Below are positions 35,017 through 43,012 of a stretch of DNA of 64,000 nucleotides, in pieces (within the stretch, counting starts at the first letter, position 1; each line of letters starts with the position of its first letter). The DNA is from Cognatazoarcus halotolerans. Its GTDB lineage: Bacteria; Pseudomonadota; Gammaproteobacteria; Burkholderiales; Rhodocyclaceae. Under the pieces are notes generated by a model. The model had not been told where the DNA came from. It ran no database searches and saw only the letters and a program-made list of their open reading frames with translations. The DNA lies in NCBI RefSeq assembly GCF_009800965.1, contig NZ_WUAF01000016.1, positions 1 to 64,000 of the forward strand. The letters run 5' to 3'. A program made the position numbers and the translations under genes.

Positions 35017-35445
35017 ATGAGTACAAGCTTGGCCCCAGACCCGCTGAGCCGGGACAACCTGCATCGCCTGGTGCATTCCTTCTACGCGGACGTGCGCCGG
35101 GACCCGCTGCTGACCCCCGTCTTCGATTCGGCAATCGGTCCCGACTGGCACGCCCATCTGGCAAGGATGGTCGATTTCTGGGCGACGCTGATGCTCGACG
35201 CACGCAGTTTTTCGGGCAACGTCTACGGTACGCACATGCGGCTGGAAGGCGTCCAGCCTGCGCATTTCGAACGCTGGATGACGCTCTGGTACGAACACAC
35301 CGAGAACGGCTTCCAGCCTGCGGACCGCCAGCGCTTGCGCGACACAGCCGAGATGATCGGACGCAGCCTGTTCCTCGGTTTTTTTGGCAGCTCGGTGCGA
35401 TTCCGCAAGGATGGAGCTGGCGGCATCCTCGTCGACCAATGCTAG
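35017..35445 (+). CDS. Group III truncated hemoglobin
   Basis: 142 residues. LVHSFYADVRRDPLLTPVF with a B-helix Tyr, HLARMVDFWATLML, SFSGNVYGTHMRL with the proximal His region, and HFERWMTLW are characteristic of trHb group III (Campylobacter Ctb-like). Such globins bind O2/NO tightly and are linked to nitrosative stress. It is in an operon with the oxidase, starting seven bases after the cytochrome gene and overlapping the SCO gene by seven. Confidence 0.88.
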   Translation: MSTSLAPDPLSRDNLHRLVHSFYADVRRDPLLTPVFDSAIGPDWHAHLARMVDFWATLMLDARSFSGNVYGTHMRLEGVQPAHFERWMTLWYEHTENGFQPADRQRLRDTAEMIGRSLFLGFFGSSVRFRKDGAGGILVDQC

Positions 35446-36116
35446 CCCGCGGCGGCGCCACCGGATTCATCCCGCCAGACAATCGCTCACTGGTCGCCAC
35501 CAGCCTCGCGTGCCTCGCGCTCTTGGTCGCCTTCCTCGCCCTTGCCGACGGACTTACCCGGGGCTACCGCCTGTGGACCTTCGAGTCATTGCGTCGCGAC
35601 GACGCCGCGGCCGGCCGGATCAAGGCGCCATCCATACTGCTCGCGGGACCGCAGGGCACCACGCCGACGCCCTGGCCGGGGCCACCCGGCGAGATCTACA
35701 TCGTGGATTTCGTCTATACCCGCTGCCCGACCGTCTGCGCTGCACTCGGTGCCGAATACACGCGCATGCAGGCCCTGCTCGACAAACGGTTCGGCGCACA
35801 CAGCCCGGTACGCCTCGTCTCGATCGCATTCGATCGTCCGCACGACACGCCTGCCGCGTTGGCACATTACGCATCGGATCATCGGCAGAACCCCGCACTG
35901 TGGCTGCTCGGGATACCGCAGAGCGCGGCCGCTCAGGAAGATCTGCTGCGGACTCTCGGCATCGTGGCGATTCCTGACGGCCTCGGCGGATTTACGCATA
36001 ACGGGGCCATCCATCTCATCGACGCCCAAGGGACGGTCAGAGCCATTCACGACCTGGATCAATGGCCTCGGGCACTCGATCAGGCACTCGCCATGAGCAA
36101 AGGGGGCCACCCGTGA
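35439..36116 (+). CDS. SCO1/SenC-family copper chaperone
   Basis: 225 residues. An N-terminal membrane helix (about 19-38) is followed by a thioredoxin-like domain with the copper site CPTVC in YTRCPTVCAAL and the distant His in GGFTHNGAIHLID. It delivers or reduces copper for assembly of CuA or CuB centres; here the CuB of the CcoN-like subunit is the obvious client. The stop overlaps the next start (GTGA). Confidence 0.87.
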   Translation: MLARGGATGFIPPDNRSLVATSLACLALLVAFLALADGLTRGYRLWTFESLRRDDAAAGRIKAPSILLAGPQGTTPTPWPGPPGEIYIVDFVYTRCPTVCAALGAEYTRMQALLDKRFGAHSPVRLVSIAFDRPHDTPAALAHYASDHRQNPALWLLGIPQSAAAQEDLLRTLGIVAIPDGLGGFTHNGAIHLIDAQGTVRAIHDLDQWPRALDQALAMSKGGHP

Positions 36117-36736
36117 CGCCCCCGCGGCACGGCAGGATCGCGCGGGCCGCGATGGCGCTGCCGCTGCTGCTCCTGATCCCGCCCCTGCGACACATCCTGG
36201 AAGCAAGCATGCTGACCCACATGCTGGTCGAGTTCCCGTTGCTGTTCATCGCGGGCGGGCTTGCGGGCGGCTGGCTGACGCACCACCGCTTGCCGGCCGG
36301 CCTGCCCGCGGTTGCCGACGCACACGGCCTGCTCGGACTGGCACTCGCAAGCTGTGTCGGCGCGCTGTGGATGATCCCCTCGATGCTCGATCTGAGTCTT
36401 CTCGACGCTTCAGTACAGGCCTCGAAGTACGCCTCATGGACGCTTTGCGGGCTGCTGTTCCGCTCGAGCTGGAAACGGGCGGGACCGGTTGTCTCGGCTT
36501 TCTTCCTGGGCAACACCGGGTGGATGCTTGCCACCGCGGGCCTGCTTTACCAGGAGGCGCAGCAAAGATTGTGCGTGAGCTATCTGCTGGACGAGCAGTT
36601 GATTACCGGAAGGGGATTGGTCGCCCTCGCCATCCTGATCGGTGCATTTGCCGTCACCTGCCTCGTCACTCCGCAAGGGCGGGTATTCAACCCGCGCGAC
36701 CGCGGGCCTTCCCGGGCACGGGCACCAGCGGAATGA
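36113..36736 (+). CDS. Oxidase-associated membrane protein, DUF1404/CtaG-like
   Basis: 207 residues starting at GTG 36113, with about five or six hydrophobic helices. MLTHMLVEFPLLFIAGGLAG with two His-containing helix starts, and HGLLGLALASCVGALWMIP, resemble DUF1404 and distantly CtaG-type proteins found with terminal oxidases. The assignment is tentative. Its 3' end overlaps the convergent nsrR gene by 50 bases. Confidence 0.5.
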   Translation: MTPPRHGRIARAAMALPLLLLIPPLRHILEASMLTHMLVEFPLLFIAGGLAGGWLTHHRLPAGLPAVADAHGLLGLALASCVGALWMIPSMLDLSLLDASVQASKYASWTLCGLLFRSSWKRAGPVVSAFFLGNTGWMLATAGLLYQEAQQRLCVSYLLDEQLITGRGLVALAILIGAFAVTCLVTPQGRVFNPRDRGPSRARAPAE

Positions 36737-37193
36737 CCTTCCGCCCGGCCTGATCGATGCCGAGCAGCGAAGCGGCGACGCTAGGCGCGGCAACCGCATC
36801 ACGCAGCGTCATGCGATCAAGCTCAAGCATGAAGGCATCGAGCGCACGCCGCAGCCCGCGGGTAAGGTTGCAGGCGGGCGAAATCGCGCAGCGCGTCTCC
36901 TTGCCGCTCTCGAAGCATTCCACCAGCGAGAAATCACCTTCGGCAATGCGCACCACCATGCCGATCGAGATCGCCTCGGGATCGCGCGCGAGGCGCACAC
37001 CACCGCTACGCCCCCTGACCGTCTCCAGCAGCCCCGCGTTACCCATCTGATGCACGATCTTCATCAGGTGATGACGTGATATGTCGTACGCATCGGCGAT
37101 CTCCTCGATCGTCGACAGCGTCCCGCTATCGTGCCGCAGGCTCAGGTACATGAGGACGCGCAGGGTGTAGTCGGTGTAGACCGTCAGTCTCAT
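36687..37193 (-). CDS. nsrR: NsrR, NO-sensing Rrf2-family repressor
   Basis: 168 residues. It starts MRLTVYTDYTLRVLMYLSL, the NsrR N-terminus, with recognition helix DAYDISRHHLMKIVHQMG and a wing with RGRSGGVRLAR. Three Fe-S cysteines are C93, C102 and C108 in ECF...RCAISPACNL, the NsrR rather than IscR spacing. The [4Fe-4S] cluster reacts with NO and releases DNA, derepressing NO-defence genes. Candidate operators in this window are at 32095-32117 and 9953-9975. A Pro/Arg-rich tail of about 20 residues extends past the usual end. Confidence 0.9.
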   Translation of the reverse strand: MRLTVYTDYTLRVLMYLSLRHDSGTLSTIEEIADAYDISRHHLMKIVHQMGNAGLLETVRGRSGGVRLARDPEAISIGMVVRIAEGDFSLVECFESGKETRCAISPACNLTRGLRRALDAFMLELDRMTLRDAVAAPSVAASLLGIDQAGRKVIPLVPVPGKARGRAG

Positions 37194-37262
37194 GGATTAC
37201 CGGGCCAAAAACAGGATTCGGCTCGAGCATAGCCCGCCACCCCATAACAGGCAATCCGGAGT

Positions 37263-37850
37263 TCAACCAGTCGGAGTGTCGTCCCCGATCAGCAATCGCG
37301 TATCGGCGAGATACTTGTGGGGCGGGATCTCCAGGTTGTCCGGAGCGGGCTTGTTCTTGTACACCCGCCCCGCGAGATCGAAGGTCGAACCGTGGCATGG
37401 GCACAGAAAGCCGCCTGACCAACGCTCGCCGAGGCCACTCGCCGGACCGCTCGTGAATTTTCCGCTCGGCGAACAACCAAGATGCGTACAGATGCCGACC
37501 GCGACCAGATATTCGGGCTTGATCGAGCGCGATCGACCCTGTGCGTAGGCAGGCTGCATCGGCCGTGTCGAATCCGGATCGAGGAGTTCATCCTCGATCG
37601 TCTCCAGTCCCGCAAGCATTGCCTGCGTGCGGTGCAGTATCCACACCGGCTTGCCGCGCCACTCGACGGTCATCATCTCACCGGGGGCAAGGTTGCCGAT
37701 TTCCACTTCCACCGGCGCACCCGAGGCCCTCGCCCGTTCCGAAGGGGTGAGACTGGCGACGAAGGGCACTGCGCTTGCTACGGCAAGAGCACCGCCCGCA
37801 GCCGATGTCGCGACCAGCAGCCGACGCCGCGTTTCCAGTGAATCATCCAT
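37263..37850 (-). CDS. petA: Rieske iron-sulfur protein (bc1-type), orphan
   Basis: 195 residues. A Tat-like N-terminus (TRRRLLVATSAAGG) and membrane helix lead to a Rieske domain. Cluster ligands are C121/H123 in CTHLGCSP and C150/H153 in CPCHGS; C126 and C152 would form the disulfide. This is a complete ubiquinol:cytochrome c reductase Fe-S subunit, but no cytochrome b or c1 gene is nearby. It lies downstream of a sigma54-type promoter matching the one before cydP, and upstream of nsrR by 69 bases. It may replace the housekeeping Rieske subunit under special conditions. Confidence 0.88.
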   Translation of the reverse strand: MDDSLETRRRLLVATSAAGGALAVASAVPFVASLTPSERARASGAPVEVEIGNLAPGEMMTVEWRGKPVWILHRTQAMLAGLETIEDELLDPDSTRPMQPAYAQGRSRSIKPEYLVAVGICTHLGCSPSGKFTSGPASGLGERWSGGFLCPCHGSTFDLAGRVYKNKPAPDNLEIPPHKYLADTRLLIGDDTPTG

Positions 37851-37995
37851 CTCGCTGCGCTCCGTTCAGTTCTATTGGGGGCGGCAAGTCCGCGGACACT
37901 TACGAACGCCGGGGAGACGGAAGGTCCGGCGGGAGATACCGCCAATGGCCGGACCACGTGCCGTGCCTGTCCACAGACTTGCCTCCCACCGCCAA

Positions 37996-38012
37996 TACAA
38001 GTCCCGTGCCAA
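37996..38012 (-). promoter_or_regulatory. Sigma54-like promoter of the orphan Rieske gene
   Basis: On the minus strand TTGGCACGGGACTTGTA: GG of -24 (38010-38009), ten bases, then GT (38007 and on to 37998-37997) where GC is consensus. The first 15 bases are identical to the element at 39612-39626 before cydP. Transcription would start near 37985, leaving a leader of about 135 bases. Confidence 0.6.
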
Positions 38013-38057
38013 CACTGACATATTTCACAAGTATTTGTTTTTACTTTAAAAAATAGA

Positions 38058-38144
38058 TTTCTGTCAGCGCAACCTATACGCATGCGACCGACAGAAAGGC
38101 CATTATTGACAGCCTCGAGCTACCAGAAACGTCAAAATTGACAG
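38058..38144. promoter_or_regulatory. Candidate enhancer (UAS) for the sigma54 activator
   Basis: Inverted arms TTTCTGTC (38058-38065) and GACAGAAA (38090-38097), then TTGACAG at 38106-38112 and GTCAAAATTGACAG at 38131-38144. They lie about 50-135 bases upstream of the Rieske sigma54-like promoter, the usual enhancer distance. TGTCA/GTCAG elements also occur at 39492-39510 near the start of the activator gene, on the cyd side. Confidence 0.4.
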
Positions 38145-38163
38145 CAGGGCGTATCATCCCCCT

Positions 38164-39498
38164 TCACGAACCGGAACCGATTTCGTGCTCCCTGAGCTTT
38201 CTGTAGAGCGTTCGCTCCGAAATTCCGAGCTGCCTTGCCAAGGCCTTGCGGCTACCGGAATGCGCCGCCAGAGCCTTCTGGAGCGCCTGCCGCTCGAGGC
38301 CGGCGAGGTCTTGCGCCACTTCACCCCCGGCAGTCGCGCCCGGCGGCGACGGCGGAGACGCGACATCGCCGGCGAGATGTTCAGTGCCGATCTCGTCGCC
38401 ATCGCACATCAGGCTCGCTCGCTCGAGGATGTTGCGCAGCTCGCGTACATTGCCCGGAAACGGGTAGCTGCGCAGGCGGGCCACTGCAGCCTCGCTCAGG
38501 TGCATCGGACGCGGTGTCTTGATCCGTTCGAGCAGCCCTGCCGCAAGCAGGGGGATGTCCTCTTCCCGCTCCCGCAGAGGTGGAATCTCGATCGGGAAGG
38601 TATTCAGCCGGTAATAGAGATCCTGCCGGAAGCTCCCCTCGGCCACCATGGCACGCAGCGAACGGTGGGTAGCCGAAACCACGCGGATATCCGCGGTGCG
38701 AAGCTCGGTCGAGCCCACCCGGCGATACGTCCCGGTCTCGAGCAGGCGCAGGAGTTTGACCTGCATGCCGAGCGGGATGTCACCGACCTCGTCGAGAAAC
38801 AGCGTACCGCCGCTGGCGGCCTCGATGAGGCCGATCTTGCGCGTCGTCGCACCGGTAAAGGCACCGCGTTCGTGGCCGAACAGCTCGCTCTCGAAGAGGG
38901 TTTCGGGAAGACCCGAGCAATCCACCGCGATGAACGGTCGCTCGGCACGCTTGCTGGCCTGGTGAATCGCATTCGCCACCAATTCCTTGCCGGTACCGGA
39001 CTCCCCCTGCAGCAGTACCGTGGCGTCGGACGGTGCCACCCGCGCCACGAGACCGAGCATCTGCTGGAAGCGCGGCGCACGGCCGATCAGCCCATGCCTT
39101 CCGTCCAGCCCACGGGCAACCGGCAACGGTTCCATCTTCTCGACGAAGAACACGATCTCGCCCGCGCTGTCGCGCAGCGGGGAGAGTTCGATGTTGACGT
39201 ATTCCTCGCCTCGCGGCGTGTGATGCAGATGCAGGACCCGCTCGCGCTGGCCGGAATCAAGACTCTGGGCGAGCGGGCAACTCTCGCCGGCCCGATCACA
39301 GGGAACGCTGTAGTGATGCGACACCTCGTAGCAGGTGCGTCCGATCACGCTGCGCCCGGCTCCGCAGCTGCGTCGATATGCCGCATTTGCAGCGACGATC
39401 CGGTAGTGACGATCGCATAGAATGTGCGGCTCCGACAGGGATTCCAGAAAGGATACGAGCTCGGGAAGGGGGCGGATCGACGCTGCCATGACTGTCAC
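38164..39498 (-). CDS. PAS-domain sigma54-dependent activator (Fis-type HTH)
   Basis: 444 residues. The N-terminal PAS domain (about 12-125) carries five cysteines, C28, C45, C56, C67 and C74, with [17 protein letters not shown] as a Cys/His cluster that could hold a redox cofactor. The central AAA+ domain has Walker A GESGTGKE, the sigma54-contact loop GAFTGA and Walker [14 protein letters not shown]-terminal Fis-like HTH contains [20 protein letters not shown]. The start is GTG 39498 or ATG 39489; neither has a good ribosome site. The gene lies between two near-identical sigma54-like promoters, so the orphan Rieske gene and the cyd operon are its probable targets. Confidence 0.88.
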   Translation of the reverse strand: MTVMAASIRPLPELVSFLESLSEPHILCDRHYRIVAANAAYRRSCGAGRSVIGRTCYEVSHHYSVPCDRAGESCPLAQSLDSGQRERVLHLHHTPRGEEYVNIELSPLRDSAGEIVFFVEKMEPLPVARGLDGRHGLIGRAPRFQQMLGLVARVAPSDATVLLQGESGTGKELVANAIHQASKRAERPFIAVDCSGLPETLFESELFGHERGAFTGATTRKIGLIEAASGGTLFLDEVGDIPLGMQVKLLRLLETGTYRRVGSTELRTADIRVVSATHRSLRAMVAEGSFRQDLYYRLNTFPIEIPPLREREEDIPLLAAGLLERIKTPRPMHLSEAAVARLRSYPFPGNVRELRNILERASLMCDGDEIGTEHLAGDVASPPSPPGATAGGEVAQDLAGLERQALQKALAAHSGSRKALARQLGISERTLYRKLREHEIGSGS

Positions 39499-39611
39499 AT
39501 TTGTCAGAAACGACTGCCAATATCCTCCAGGCGTCCGTCAGCCGTCAATCGGCAATTCTCGACCGCCGAAAAAATTCCTTCTCAATCAGTCACGTGCGAA
39601 CGCTCTACGGG

Positions 39612-39628
39612 TTGGCACGGGACTTGAT
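39612..39628 (+). promoter_or_regulatory. Sigma54-like promoter of the cyd operon
   Basis: TTGGCACGGGACTTGAT has GG at 39614-39615, ten bases, then GA (39626-39627) where GC is consensus. Predicted transcription start near 39640, 21 bases before the cydP ATG. It shares 15 contiguous bases with the element in front of the Rieske gene. Confidence 0.6.
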
Positions 39629-39660
39629 AAGCATTCGGGCAAGACCCGGGGAGAGAACCC

Positions 39661-39867
39661 ATGACCAAGCGCTCGCTCGCGCACGAACTGACAGTGATCG
39701 TCGCAATCAAGCTCGCCATTCTCACCGCCATCTGGTGGTTCTTCATCCGCGACTTCCGTGTCGAGGTCGTGGTGCCGCCGGAAGGCAGCGCGATGACGGC
39801 GCGTCCCCTTGTCGAAACAAGCAAACACCAACCATCCCAACCCCATGGAGGCCCCAATGGTGACTGA
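39661..39867 (+). CDS. cydP: CydP, small cytochrome bd oxidase-associated protein
   Basis: 68 residues. One membrane helix (ELTVIVAIKLAILTAIWWFF) is followed by FRVEVVVPPE and a short hydrophilic tail, the CydP pattern seen before cydA in Proteobacteria. It opens the cyd operon and overlaps the cydA start by 11 bases. An accessory role in the oxidase is assumed from location. Confidence 0.85.
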   Translation: MTKRSLAHELTVIVAIKLAILTAIWWFFIRDFRVEVVVPPEGSAMTARPLVETSKHQPSQPHGGPNGD

Positions 39868-41413
39868 ACAACTGGTGGACCTGTCGCGGCTGCAGTTCGC
39901 CGCAACGGCCATGTACCACTTCCTTTTCGTGCCGCTCACGATCGGCATGACCTGGATGCTGGTAATCATGGAAGCGGTCTATGTCATGACCGGCAAGCCG
40001 ATCTACAAGGACATGACCCGCTTCTGGGGCAAGCTCTTCGGCATCAACTTCGCGCTCGGCGTTACCACCGGCATCACGCTCGAATTCCAGTTCGGCACCA
40101 ACTGGGCGTACTACTCGCACTACGTCGGCGACATTTTCGGCGCACCGCTGGCGATCGAGGGCCTGATGGCTTTCTTCCTCGAATCGACCTTCATCGGCCT
40201 GTTTTTCTTCGGCTGGGACCGCCTCTCGCGCCGCCAGCACCTGCTGGTGACCACCCTGATGGCGATCGGCACCAACCTGTCGGCGCTGTGGATCCTGATC
40301 GCCAACGGCTGGATGCAGAATCCGGTCGGTGCCGAGTTCAATGCCACCACCATGCGCATGGAGATGGTCGATTTCTGGGCGGTACTGTTCAACCCCGACG
40401 CCCAGGCCAAGTTCGTTCACACGGTGTCCGCGGGCTATGTCACCGGCGCCATGTTCGTGCTCTCGATCTCCGCCTGGTATCTGCTGCGGAAGCGCGACGT
40501 GGAGTTCGCCAAGCGCAGCTTCCGCATCGCCGCGGCCTTCGGCCTCGCCTCGGCGCTGTCGGTGATCGTGCTCGGCGACGAATCCGGCTACACCGTCGGC
40601 GAGGCACAGCAGACCAAGATGGCGGCGATGGAGGCCATGTGGGAGACCGAACCCGCCCCGGCCGGCCTCAAGCTCATCGCCGGCATCAACGAGAAGGAAA
40701 TGAAGAACGACTGGGAGATCGAGATTCCCTGGCTGCTCGGCCTGATCGGCACCCGCTCGCTGGACAAGGAACTGCCGGGTATCAAGGAGATCATCGCCCA
40801 CAACCGCACGCGCGTGGTCTCCGGCATCGAGGCGGTCAAGGCGCTCGACCAAGTACGCAGCAACCCGCAGGACGCCGCAGCACGCGAGCGCCTGCTCACC
40901 TATCAGGCCGACCTCGGTTTCGGCCTGCTGCTGCGCAAGTACGTCACCTCGATGGACCAGGTCACGCCGGAACTCATCGATCGCGCCGCGGCCGACACCA
41001 TCCCGCGGGTGACGCCGCTGTTCTGGGGCTTCCGCCTGATGGTGGCACTCGGCTTCGCCATGGCGGCGCTCTTTGGCCTCGCTCTGTGGTACTCGGTCAA
41101 GGGCAGCTTCGCGGAAAAGCCGTGGCTGCTGCGCTGGGCGCTGTGGTCGCTGCCAATGCCGTGGATCGCCTGCGAGATGGGCTGGTTCGTGGCCGAATAC
41201 GGCCGCCAGCCCTGGACCATCTACGGCGTGCTGCCCACCCACATGTCGGTATCCACCCTGTCGGTGTCCTCGCTGTATGGCTCGCTGGCCGGTTTCGTCG
41301 GCTTCTACACGGTGCTGCTCATCGTCGAGATGTACCTGATGGTGAAGTTCGCACGGCAGGGCCCGGGCAGCCTCGGCACCGGCCGCTACCTCAATGAAGT
41401 CGCACACGCTTAA
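39857..41413 (+). CDS. cydA: Cytochrome bd ubiquinol oxidase subunit I
   Basis: 518 residues, about nine membrane helices. Heme ligands are visible: His in AMYHFLFVPLTIG (b595), His in KFVHTVSAGYVTG and Met in GFRLMVALG (b558). GRQPW is present in AEYGRQPWTIYG. The segment between GEAQQTKMA and the Met helix is long (about 130 residues), marking the long-Q-loop E. coli type. ATG 39857 has GGAGG seven bases before it and is preferred over ATG 39809. The oxidase reduces O2 at high affinity and is comparatively resistant to NO and sulfide. Confidence 0.95.
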   Translation: MVTEQLVDLSRLQFAATAMYHFLFVPLTIGMTWMLVIMEAVYVMTGKPIYKDMTRFWGKLFGINFALGVTTGITLEFQFGTNWAYYSHYVGDIFGAPLAIEGLMAFFLESTFIGLFFFGWDRLSRRQHLLVTTLMAIGTNLSALWILIANGWMQNPVGAEFNATTMRMEMVDFWAVLFNPDAQAKFVHTVSAGYVTGAMFVLSISAWYLLRKRDVEFAKRSFRIAAAFGLASALSVIVLGDESGYTVGEAQQTKMAAMEAMWETEPAPAGLKLIAGINEKEMKNDWEIEIPWLLGLIGTRSLDKELPGIKEIIAHNRTRVVSGIEAVKALDQVRSNPQDAAARERLLTYQADLGFGLLLRKYVTSMDQVTPELIDRAAADTIPRVTPLFWGFRLMVALGFAMAALFGLALWYSVKGSFAEKPWLLRWALWSLPMPWIACEMGWFVAEYGRQPWTIYGVLPTHMSVSTLSVSSLYGSLAGFVGFYTVLLIVEMYLMVKFARQGPGSLGTGRYLNEVAHA

Positions 41414-41428
41414 TCAGGAGCCGCTCGA

Positions 41429-42568
41429 ATGATCATCGATTACCCGACCCTCAAAGTCATCTGGTGGCTGCTGGTGGGCGTGCTGCTCGTCGGTTTCGCC
41501 ATCATGGACGGCCACGACATGGGCGTGGGCACGCTGCTGCCCTTCGTCGGCCGCGACGACGTGGAACGCCGCGTCGTCATCAACACCGTCGGCCCCCACT
41601 GGGACGGCAACCAGGTGTGGTTCATCACCGGCGGCGGGGCAATTTTCGCGGCCTGGCCGCTGGTGTATGCCACCGCCTTCAGCGGTTTCTACTGGGCCAT
41701 GCTCGCGGTGCTGTGGGCGCTGTTCTTCCGCCCGGTGGGATTCGATTACCGCAGCAAGCTGCACAGCCCGACCTGGCGCAAGACCTGGGACTGGGGCCTG
41801 TTCGTGGGCGGCGCGGTGCCGCCGCTGATCTTCGGCGTGGCCTTCGGCAACCTGCTGCAGGGCGTCCCGTTCAATTTCGACAACAACCTGGTGTCGTACT
41901 ACACCGGTTCGTTCTGGGGGCTGCTCAACCCGTTCGCCCTGCTCACCGGCGTGGTCAGCACCGCGATGATCACCTTCCACGGTGCGATCTACCTGATGCA
42001 CCGTACCGAGGGTGACATCCAGCGCCGCAGCAGAAACGCGGCACTCATCTTCGGCGTGTTGCTGCTGGCGGGCTTTTCGGCGGCCGGGGTGTGGCTGCAA
42101 TGGATCCCGGGCTACGTGATCACGTCGACGATCGATCCGTCCGCCCTGCCCGATCCACTGGCCAAGGAAGTGGCACGCGAAGCCGGTGCCTGGATGCACA
42201 ACTACCAGACCATGCCCGCCACGATGGCACTGCCGGTACTCGCCTACCTCGGCACCATTGCTGCCCTGCTGCTCGCCCTCAAGGGACGCACGTTATCCGC
42301 CTTCGTCGCCTCGTCGCTGACGATCGTCGGCGTCATCGGCACCGCGGGGGCATCGATGTTCCCCTTCGTGATGCCCTCGTCGAGCGACCCGCGCTCCAGC
42401 CTCACCGTGTGGGACAGCGTCTCGAGTCACCTCACCCTGTCGATCATGTTCTTCGCCACGCTGATCTTCATGCCGATCATCATCACCTACACCAGCTGGG
42501 CCTACAGGGTGATGTCGGGCAAGGTCACCGCCGCCTACGTGCGCGAGAACAGCCATTCGGCCTACTGA
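41429..42568 (+). CDS. cydB: Cytochrome bd ubiquinol oxidase subunit II
   Basis: 379 residues. The start MIIDYPTLKVIWWLLVGVLLVGFAIMDGHDMGVGTL contains the conserved Asp residues of the proton path. NTVGPHWDGNQVW and FRPVGFDYRSK are CydB hallmarks. It is the structural partner of CydA. An AGGAG site lies upstream, 15 bases after cydA. Confidence 0.95.
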   Translation: MIIDYPTLKVIWWLLVGVLLVGFAIMDGHDMGVGTLLPFVGRDDVERRVVINTVGPHWDGNQVWFITGGGAIFAAWPLVYATAFSGFYWAMLAVLWALFFRPVGFDYRSKLHSPTWRKTWDWGLFVGGAVPPLIFGVAFGNLLQGVPFNFDNNLVSYYTGSFWGLLNPFALLTGVVSTAMITFHGAIYLMHRTEGDIQRRSRNAALIFGVLLLAGFSAAGVWLQWIPGYVITSTIDPSALPDPLAKEVAREAGAWMHNYQTMPATMALPVLAYLGTIAALLLALKGRTLSAFVASSLTIVGVIGTAGASMFPFVMPSSSDPRSSLTVWDSVSSHLTLSIMFFATLIFMPIIITYTSWAYRVMSGKVTAAYVRENSHSAY

Positions 42569-42590
42569 ACCGGAAAAGGAATAGAAAATC

Positions 42591-42701
42591 ATGTGGTATT
42601 TCACCTGGGTACTTGGCGTCGGCTTCGCGGTATTGCTGGCAATCCTCAACGCGATGTGGGGCGAAAACGAGGAGGCCCGCAACAATGGCCGCCATGAATG
42701 A
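42591..42701 (+). CDS. cydX: CydX, small subunit of cytochrome bd
   Basis: 36 residues: MWYFTWVLGVGFAVLLAILN, then AMWGENEEARNNGRHE. The single membrane helix followed by an acidic tail with WxE is the CydX/YbgT signature; CydX stabilises the heme sites of bd oxidase. An AAAGGA site lies upstream. It overlaps the ybgE start by 17 bases. Confidence 0.93.
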   Translation: MWYFTWVLGVGFAVLLAILNAMWGENEEARNNGRHE

Positions 42702-43002
42702 GCCCCTTGGCATCGGTGAGCCCGGCGAGCGGGACGCGGCACCGGCCGGACCCGGCCTCGCCTGGCTCCCGCTGCTGACCGCGATCGCGCTGACGCTCGG
42801 CATCACCATCTATCCGCATGTGCTGACCGGCGCAGATGGTCGCGCCGACCACCTCGCGACGATGCTTGCGATGTGGGCGATGAGTGCCGGCTTCGTGCGC
42901 GGCACCGGTTTCGTGCCGCGCAACCGCGCGCTGCGGATCGCGCTGTCGGGATGGGCCTGCCTGGCCGCATTGGTGCTGGCCGGGATCCGGCTGCTGGGCT
43001 GA
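42685..43002 (+). CDS. ybgE: Cyd operon protein YbgE-like
   Basis: 105 residues with three hydrophobic segments: LAWLPLLTAIALTLGITIYP, TMLAMWAMSAGFVRGTGFVP and a terminal helix ending AGIRLLG. FVRGxGFxP is the YbgE pattern. ATG 42685 lies within cydX with GGAGG at 42671-42675. Function unknown; conserved in cyd operons. Confidence 0.8.
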   Translation: MAAMNEPLGIGEPGERDAAPAGPGLAWLPLLTAIALTLGITIYPHVLTGADGRADHLATMLAMWAMSAGFVRGTGFVPRNRALRIALSGWACLAALVLAGIRLLG

Positions 43003-43012
43003 GGAGATCGTC

